In this document: positions 1 to 4,041 of the stretch, one piece after another | How positions within the stretch are numbered: position 1 is the stretch's first letter | Layout: the number at the start of each line of letters is the position of its first letter | NCBI GenBank assembly: GCA_039649115.1 | Contig: JBBWZQ010000062.1 | Coordinates: forward strand, 1-6,837 | Source of the DNA: DATEJJ01 sp039649115 | Lineage (GTDB): Bacteria > Actinomycetota > Actinomycetes > Mycobacteriales > Micromonosporaceae | DNA length: 6,837 nucleotides | Direction of reading: 5' to 3' | Notes under the pieces: model-generated | The model's input: only the letters and a program-made list of their open reading frames with translations | Told to the model about the DNA's origin: nothing | The model's database searches: none | Program-made: the position numbers and the translations under genes

Positions 1-228
1 ACCGGCGACGGCGGGATCTACGCGATCGACGACACCTGCACGCACCAGGACGCGTCGCTCAGCGACGGGTGGCTCGACGGCTGCCAGGTGGAGTGCCCGC
101 TGCACGGTTCCCGGTTCGACCTGCGCACCGGCGAGGTCGACGAGCCGCCGGCCCGGCTGCCCGTGCGCACCCACCGGGCCTTCCTCGACGGCGACACTGT
201 CTACATTGAACTGTCGGCGAAGCCGTGA
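1..228 (+). CDS. Rieske [2Fe-2S] ferredoxin, 3' part (5' end outside window)
   Basis: Small soluble electron carrier that passes electrons from a reductase to a terminal Rieske oxygenase. Only the last 75 residues are visible; family members are about 100-110 residues, so roughly 30 N-terminal residues are missing. Seen directly: the two halves of the Rieske cluster motif, CTH at visible residues 13-15 and CPLHG at 32-36, separated by 16 residues. This gives two Cys and two His ligands for one [2Fe-2S] cluster. The motif is followed by SRFDLRTGEV, typical of the stand-alone ferredoxins of the NdoA/BphF/HcaC type. There is no catalytic domain. The stop codon (226-228) lies 43 bp before the oxygenase start on the same strand, so the two are very likely co-transcribed and this protein is the likely electron donor. 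A flavin-dependent ferredoxin reductase would be expected upstream. Family assignment is firm; the partner assignment is inferred from adjacency. Confidence 0.93.
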   Translation, partial: TGDGGIYAIDDTCTHQDASLSDGWLDGCQVECPLHGSRFDLRTGEVDEPPARLPVRTHRAFLDGDTVYIELSAKP

Positions 229-260
229 CGCCCGGCCCGCGACGACGGCCCGACATCGCG

Positions 261-265
261 AGGAG
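261..265 (+). promoter_or_regulatory. Ribosome binding site of the Rieske oxygenase
   Basis: AGGAG lies 6 nt before ATG 272. It decides the start: the same frame stays open upstream to position 206, but no candidate start there has a comparable site. Confidence 0.85.
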
Positions 266-271
266 TACACC

Positions 272-1411
272 ATGACCACCACCGGGCTGCCGGCCAGCCT
301 GATCGCCACGCTGCCCGGCCGGGCGTACACGCAGGCGCACCTGTTCGAGGCGGAGCAGCGGCTGGTGTTCGAGTCCATGTGGTTCTGCGTGGCGCGCGCG
401 GCGGACCTGGCCACCCCCGGCGCGTTCCGCACGGCGCAGGTCGGCCGGGAGAGCGTGCTGCTGACCCGGGCCCGGGACGGCGCGGTGCGCGCGTTCTTCA
501 ACGTCTGCCGGCACCGCGGTGCCCGGCTGTGCACGGAGGAGAGCGGCACCGTCGGCCGCGCGCTGCGCTGCCCGTACCACGCCTGGACATATGACCTGGA
601 CGGTCGGCTGATCGCCGCGCCCAACCTGGTGACGATGCCCGACGTGGACCGGCGGGCGTACGGGCTGCACGGCATCGCGGTGCGCGAGTGGCTCGGCTAC
701 GTCTGGGTGTGCCTCGCGGACGACCCGCCGTCGTTCGAGGACGAGGTGATCGGCGCCGCCACCGCGCGGCTGGGCGACGCCGGGGCGATCACCCACTACG
801 ACGTGGCGAACCTGGCGCTGGGCAGCCGGATCACCTACGACGTGCGGGCCAACTGGAAGCTCATCGTGGAGAACTTCCAGGAGTGCTACCACTGCGCCAC
901 GATCCATCCGGAGCTGGTCGAGGTACTCCCCGAATTCGCCAGCGGTTTCGCGGCACAGTACTACGTGGGGCACGGCGCGGAGTTCGGCGAGCAGGTCCAG
1001 GGGTTCACTGTGGACGGATCACCGGGCCTGCCCCGCATCCCGACCGTCACCGCGGAGCAGGACCGCCGGTACTACGCCGTCACGGTGCTGCCGCAGGTGT
1101 TCATCAACCTGGTGCCGGACCACGTCATCGTCCACCGGATGTACCCGATGGCCGCCGACCGCACCGTCGTCGAGTGCGACTGGCTGGTGCTGCCGTCGGT
1201 GGTGGCGGCGGGCGCCGACCTGCACCGCACGGTGGAACTGTTCGACCGGGTCAACCGCCAGGACTTCGACGCCTGCGAGCGCACCCAGCCGTCGATGAGC
1301 TCCCGCGTGTACGCCGGCGGCGGGGTGCTGGTGCCCAGCGAGCACCACCTCGGCGCGTTCCACGACTGGTGGCGGGCGCGCGTCAGCCCAGATGGCCCAG
1401 TCGATGACTGA
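272..1411 (+). CDS. Rieske non-haem iron oxygenase alpha subunit, quaternary-ammonium (glycine-betaine demethylase-like) type
   Basis: Terminal oxygenase, 379 residues, predicted cytosolic. The N-terminal Rieske domain (about 40-150) has C79-R-H81 and C100-P-Y-H103 as the [2Fe-2S] ligands. The catalytic domain carries NFQECYHCATIHPEL, giving H207 and H212 as mononuclear-iron ligands, with D331 (NRQDFDACE) the likely third. The residue that bridges the Rieske cluster of one subunit to the iron of the next is Glu (E204) rather than the Asp of naphthalene- or biphenyl-type dioxygenases. Glutamate here is known in carnitine oxygenase CntA and is typical of the quaternary-ammonium group (GbcA, choline monooxygenase); positions and length resemble CntA. 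With betA nearby, the best guess is N-demethylation of glycine betaine to dimethylglycine and formaldehyde; carnitine, stachydrine or another methylated amine is possible. No beta-subunit gene follows, which fits a homotrimer. The last 29 bp overlap the oppositely oriented IclR gene. Family is certain; substrate is inferred. Confidence 0.92.
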   Translation: MTTTGLPASLIATLPGRAYTQAHLFEAEQRLVFESMWFCVARAADLATPGAFRTAQVGRESVLLTRARDGAVRAFFNVCRHRGARLCTEESGTVGRALRCPYHAWTYDLDGRLIAAPNLVTMPDVDRRAYGLHGIAVREWLGYVWVCLADDPPSFEDEVIGAATARLGDAGAITHYDVANLALGSRITYDVRANWKLIVENFQECYHCATIHPELVEVLPEFASGFAAQYYVGHGAEFGEQVQGFTVDGSPGLPRIPTVTAEQDRRYYAVTVLPQVFINLVPDHVIVHRMYPMAADRTVVECDWLVLPSVVAAGADLHRTVELFDRVNRQDFDACERTQPSMSSRVYAGGGVLVPSEHHLGAFHDWWRARVSPDGPVDD

Positions 1412-2162
1412 TCTCGTCGGCACCGGCGACGAGGACGGATGCCACCTCTTCCATCCGCGCGGCGGTGAAGCGGTACGCCGGCCCGGAGGCGCTGACCGCG
1501 GCCACCACCTCGCCGTGGTGCGCACGCACCGGCGCGGCCATCGCGTTGAGGCCCAGCTCGTACTCCTCGACCGTGGTCGCGTACCCGCGCTCCCGCGCGA
1601 GCGCCAGGTGCGTACGGAGTTCTGCCAACGTGGTCACAGTGGCTGGGGTAAAGCGGGTCAGCCCGGCGGCGGCCAGCAGGTCGGCGCGGCGGTCCTCGGC
1701 GAGGTGGGCGAGCAGCACCTTGCCGCTGGAGGTGGCGTGCAGCGGGGTCAGCTGGCCGACCCAGTTCTGCGCGCTGATCGCGGCGGCGCCGACCACCTGG
1801 TCGACGTTGACCGCGTAGTGCGCCCGCAGCACCGCGATGTTCACGGTCTCGCCGAGTTCCCGGGCCAGCCGCTCGCAGACCGGACGGCCGTGCCGGGTCA
1901 CGTCCATCCGGGCGGACACGGCGCCGGCCAGGCGCAGGATGCCGAAGCCCAGCCGGTACTTGCCGCGGTCGGTGTCCTGCTCCACCAGGCCGCGCTCTTC
2001 CAGCGCGCCGAGCAGCCGGAACGCCGTCGACTTGTGCACCGAGATCTCCGCGGCGACCTCGGTCACCCGCGCCTCGCCCCGGCGGGCGAGGATCTCCAGG
2101 ACGCTGATGGCCCGGTCGACCGACTGCACACCCCCCTGCATATCCTGCCGACTGTTGCTCAT
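1383..2162 (-). CDS. IclR-family transcriptional regulator
   Basis: DNA-binding regulator of 259 residues, within the usual IclR range. The N-terminal winged helix-turn-helix spans about residues 12-75: GVQSVDRAISVLEIL, then EVAAEISVHKSTAFRLLGAL as helix-turn-helix with recognition helix, then GLVEQDTDRGKYRLG as the wing. The remainder is the IclR effector-binding domain, containing the family-typical LTPLHATSSGKVLLA and ERGYATTVEEYELGLNAMAAPV. I chose ATG 2162 (MSNSRQD). An in-frame ATG at 2195 would sit almost on the betA start, and ATG 2141 is an alternative. None has a good Shine-Dalgarno; a TATGGT box places a start site at about 2162, so the message may be leaderless. It is divergent from betA and convergent with the oxygenase, so it probably controls betA and itself, and perhaps the oxygenase unit, in response to a choline or betaine metabolite. 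Activator or repressor cannot be told. Family is firm; target and ligand are inferred. Confidence 0.94.
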   Translation of the reverse strand: MSNSRQDMQGGVQSVDRAISVLEILARRGEARVTEVAAEISVHKSTAFRLLGALEERGLVEQDTDRGKYRLGFGILRLAGAVSARMDVTRHGRPVCERLARELGETVNIAVLRAHYAVNVDQVVGAAAISAQNWVGQLTPLHATSSGKVLLAHLAEDRRADLLAAAGLTRFTPATVTTLAELRTHLALARERGYATTVEEYELGLNAMAAPVRAHHGEVVAAVSASGPAYRFTAARMEEVASVLVAGADEISHRLGHLG

Positions 2163-2170
2163 GGCGCAAC
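2154..2170. promoter_or_regulatory. Candidate operator: inverted repeat in the iclR-betA divergent region
   Basis: GTTGC (2154-2158) and GCAAC (2166-2170) form a perfect 5-bp inverted repeat with a 7-bp spacer. It covers the regulator's start codon and abuts its putative -10 box. IclR proteins usually bind short palindromes in such divergent regions. The arms are short, so chance is possible. Confidence 0.35.
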
Positions 2171-2174
2171 CATA
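2169..2174 (-). promoter_or_regulatory. Possible -10 box of the IclR-family gene
   Basis: On the minus strand this reads TATGGT, matching the TANNNT pattern. It would put the transcription start at about 2162, exactly at the chosen ATG, implying a leaderless transcript. No convincing -35 is visible at 16-18 bp spacing. Confidence 0.35.
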
Positions 2175-2184
2175 CGGGACACAC

Positions 2185-2192
2185 GAAAGAGG
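2185..2192 (+). promoter_or_regulatory. Ribosome binding site of betA (supports GTG start)
   Basis: GAAAGAGG ends 5 nt before GTG 2198. This supports the GTG start, which gives MYDFVIVGGG at the N-terminus, as expected for a GMC flavoenzyme. The nearby ATG at 2194 is out of frame. Confidence 0.75.
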
Positions 2193-2197
2193 CATGG

Positions 2198-3853
2198 GTG
2201 TACGACTTCGTGATCGTCGGTGGTGGGTCGGCGGGCAGCGTGCTGGCCAACCGGCTGTCCGCTGACCCGTCGACGCGGGTACTCGTGCTGGAGGCGGGGC
2301 GCCCGGACTACCCGTGGGACGTGTTCATCCACATGCCCGCCGCGCTCACCTTCCCGATCGGCAGCCGCTTCTACGACTGGCGGTACGAGTCCGAGCCCGA
2401 GCCGCACCTGCACGACCGGCGCATCTACCACGCGCGGGGCAAGGTGCTCGGCGGGTCAAGCAGCATCAACGGCATGATCTTCCAACGCGGCAACCCGCTG
2501 GACTACGCGCGGTGGGCCGCCGACCCCGGCATGGAGACCTGGGACCACGCGCACTGCCTGCCGTACTTCAAGCGCATGGAGAACTGCCTCGCCGCGGCGC
2601 CGGACGACCCGTTCCGCGGGCACGACGGGCCGCTGGTGCTGGAGCGGGGACCGGCGACCAACCCGCTGTTCGGCGCATTCTTCGCCGCGGCGCGGCAGGC
2701 CGGGTACCCGCTGACCGACGACGTGAACGGGTACCGGCAGGAGGGCTTCGCCGCCTTCGACCGCAACGTCCACCGTGGACGGCGGCTGTCCGCGGCCCGC
2801 GCCTACCTGCACCCCGTCATGCGCCGGCCCAACCTCACGGTGACCACGCGCGCGATGGTGGCCCGGGTGCTGTTCGACGGCGCGCGCGCGACCGGCGTGG
2901 AGTACTCGGTGCGCGGCGGGCCGGTGCGCCGGGTGGCGGCCGGCGAGGTGGTGTTGTGCGGCGGTGCCATCAACTCGCCGCAGGTGCTGCAGCTCTCCGG
3001 CGTCGGCAACGCGGCGCAGCTGCGCGCGCTGGGCGTCGACGTCGTCGCCGACCTGCCCGGGGTCGGCGAGAACCTGCAGGACCACCTGGAGGTCTACGTC
3101 CAGTACGCGAGCCGGCAGCCGGTGTCCGTGCAGCCCTACCTGAAGTGGCGGTACCGGCCGTGGATCGGCGCCCGGTGGCTGTTCTGGCGCAGCGGTCCGG
3201 GCGCGACCAACCACTTCGAGGGGGGCGGGTTCGCGCGCGGCAACGCGGACGTCGGGTACCCGAACCTGATGTTCCACTTCCTGCCCGTCGCCGTCCGGTA
3301 CGACGGGTCGGCACCGGCCGGCGGGCACGGCTACCAGGTCCACATTGGACCCATGTACTCGGACGCGCGCGGTTCGGTGAAGGTCACCAGCACGGATCCC
3401 CGGGTGCATCCCGCACTGCGCTTCAACTACCTGTCCACCGCGCGGGACCGCCGGGAGTGGGTGGAGGCCATCGCCGTCGCGCGGGACATCCTCAACCAGC
3501 CGGCGCTGGAGCCGTTCAACGGCGGCGAGATCTCGCCGGGACCCGCCGTGCGTACCGACGACGAGGTGCTGGACTGGGTGGCGCGCGAGGGCGAGACCGC
3601 GCTGCACCCGTCGTGCACCTGCCGGATGGGCACGGACGCACTCTCCGTCGTCGACCCGACTACGATGCGGGTTCACGGGATCGAGGGATTGCGGGTAGTG
3701 GATGCATCGGCTATGCCGTACATAACTAACGGCAACATCTACGCCCCGGTGATGATGCTCGCGGAAAAGGCCAGTGATCTGCTCCTCGGGCAGTCGTCGC
3801 TGCCCACGGAGCCGGTCGAGTTCTACCGGCATGCAGGGTCAGCACGAAGCTGA
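2198..3853 (+). CDS. betA: Choline dehydrogenase (GMC oxidoreductase, BetA-like)
   Basis: FAD-dependent enzyme of 551 residues that oxidises choline to betaine aldehyde and, in BetA, on to glycine betaine, feeding electrons to the respiratory chain. The N-terminus has the dinucleotide-binding motif G8-G-G10-S-A-G13, with E32 (LVLEAG) closing the ADP-binding fold. GMC signature 1 is at residues 81-93 (GKVLGGSSSINGM) and signature 2 at 256-270 (GAINSPQVLQLSGVG). The likely catalytic pair is H470 (LHPSCTC) and N513 (NGN). From memory, the sequence follows E. coli BetA closely almost end to end: MPAALTFPI, YESEPEP, VNGYRQEGF, DLPGVGENLQDHLEVY, NHFEGGGF and YHFLPVA-like segments, with nearly the same length. 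GTG start with a good ribosome site. Divergent from the IclR gene and followed by a hairpin terminator, so probably monocistronic. Codons in the last about 65 residues become unusually A/T-rich. Another GMC alcohol dehydrogenase is possible, but choline is the best call. Confidence 0.88.
   Translation: MYDFVIVGGGSAGSVLANRLSADPSTRVLVLEAGRPDYPWDVFIHMPAALTFPIGSRFYDWRYESEPEPHLHDRRIYHARGKVLGGSSSINGMIFQRGNPLDYARWAADPGMETWDHAHCLPYFKRMENCLAAAPDDPFRGHDGPLVLERGPATNPLFGAFFAAARQAGYPLTDDVNGYRQEGFAAFDRNVHRGRRLSAARAYLHPVMRRPNLTVTTRAMVARVLFDGARATGVEYSVRGGPVRRVAAGEVVLCGGAINSPQVLQLSGVGNAAQLRALGVDVVADLPGVGENLQDHLEVYVQYASRQPVSVQPYLKWRYRPWIGARWLFWRSGPGATNHFEGGGFARGNADVGYPNLMFHFLPVAVRYDGSAPAGGHGYQVHIGPMYSDARGSVKVTSTDPRVHPALRFNYLSTARDRREWVEAIAVARDILNQPALEPFNGGEISPGPAVRTDDEVLDWVAREGETALHPSCTCRMGTDALSVVDPTTMRVHGIEGLRVVDASAMPYITNGNIYAPVMMLAEKASDLLLGQSSLPTEPVEFYRHAGSARS
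2768..2780. repeat. GTCCA-N3-TGGAC palindrome, copy 1 (in betA)
   Basis: GTCCACCGTGGAC, a 13-bp sequence whose arms extend to 6 bp (GTCCAC/GTGGAC). It encodes V-H-R-G in frame GTC|CAC|CGT|GGA. First of four exact copies in the window; function unknown. Confidence 0.7.
3338..3350. repeat. GTCCA-N3-TGGAC palindrome, copy 2 (in betA)
   Basis: GTCCACATTGGAC, read as GTC|CAC|ATT|GGA. ATT and GGA are codons this gene otherwise mostly avoids, which suggests the DNA word is kept rather than the codons. Confidence 0.7.
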
Positions 3854-3870
3854 CCGTTCGGCCATGCGAG

Positions 3871-3911
3871 GGTCGGCCTGACGGCTGCCTGCGCTGCCAG
3901 TCAGGCTGACC
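3871..3911 (+). terminator. Strong hairpin, probable terminator of betA
   Basis: GGTCGGCCTGAC (3871-3882) pairs with GTCAGGCTGACC (3900-3911): a 12-bp stem with a single G-U wobble and a 17-nt loop. It begins 18 bp after the betA stop. There is no U-tract, which is common for actinomycete terminators. It separates betA from the conservon unit. A regulatory or protein-binding role cannot be excluded, since the stem is also a DNA palindrome. Confidence 0.7.
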
Positions 3912-4021
3912 GTACAGTCACCTGCTGATGCGGGCACGCGCTGTATCGCGACCCGAAACGACGAATCAAACCCGCCGCGACGTTGGTTGCCAATTCTGAT
4001 GCGGTCAACTGTCAAACGCCT

Positions 4022-4026
4022 GGAGG
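4022..4026 (+). promoter_or_regulatory. Shine-Dalgarno-like GGAGG at unusual distance before cvnA
   Basis: A perfect GGAGG lies 15 nt before ATG 4042, further than the usual 5-10. No in-frame ATG, GTG or TTG lies between them, and the frame has a stop at 3997-3999. Either the spacing is unusual or initiation relies on other features. In the same intergenic region, GTCAA is repeated at 4004-4008 and 4011-4015, 7 bp apart. I could not identify a convincing cvnA promoter. Confidence 0.45.
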
Positions 4027-4041
4027 TGTGCGGTAAAAGCC

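Noticed and set aside
206..271. N-terminal extension of the oxygenase to position 206
   Set aside because: It would overlap the ferredoxin stop, lacks a ribosome site and encodes Arg-rich sequence unlike the family; ATG 272 has a good AGGAG.
1072..2250. Minus-strand 392-codon frame covering the IclR gene and part of the oxygenase
   Set aside because: Wrong phase relative to the clear IclR protein; no domain match. The same applies to the plus-strand frame 1392-2213.
2456..3832. Minus-strand 458-codon frame opposite betA
   Set aside because: Antisense shadow of the GC-rich betA gene; His/Arg/Val-rich with no family features.
3849..3913. Direct repeat GCTGACCGT at 3849-3857 and 3905-3913, considered as a mobile-element or attachment-site trace
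   Set aside because: Only 9 bp; the second copy overlaps the terminator stem. No transposase, integrase or tRNA is nearby.
3983..3993. TTGG-TTG-CCAA mini-palindrome upstream of cvnA
   Set aside because: Four-bp stem, easily expected by chance. No second copy or matching promoter arrangement was found.
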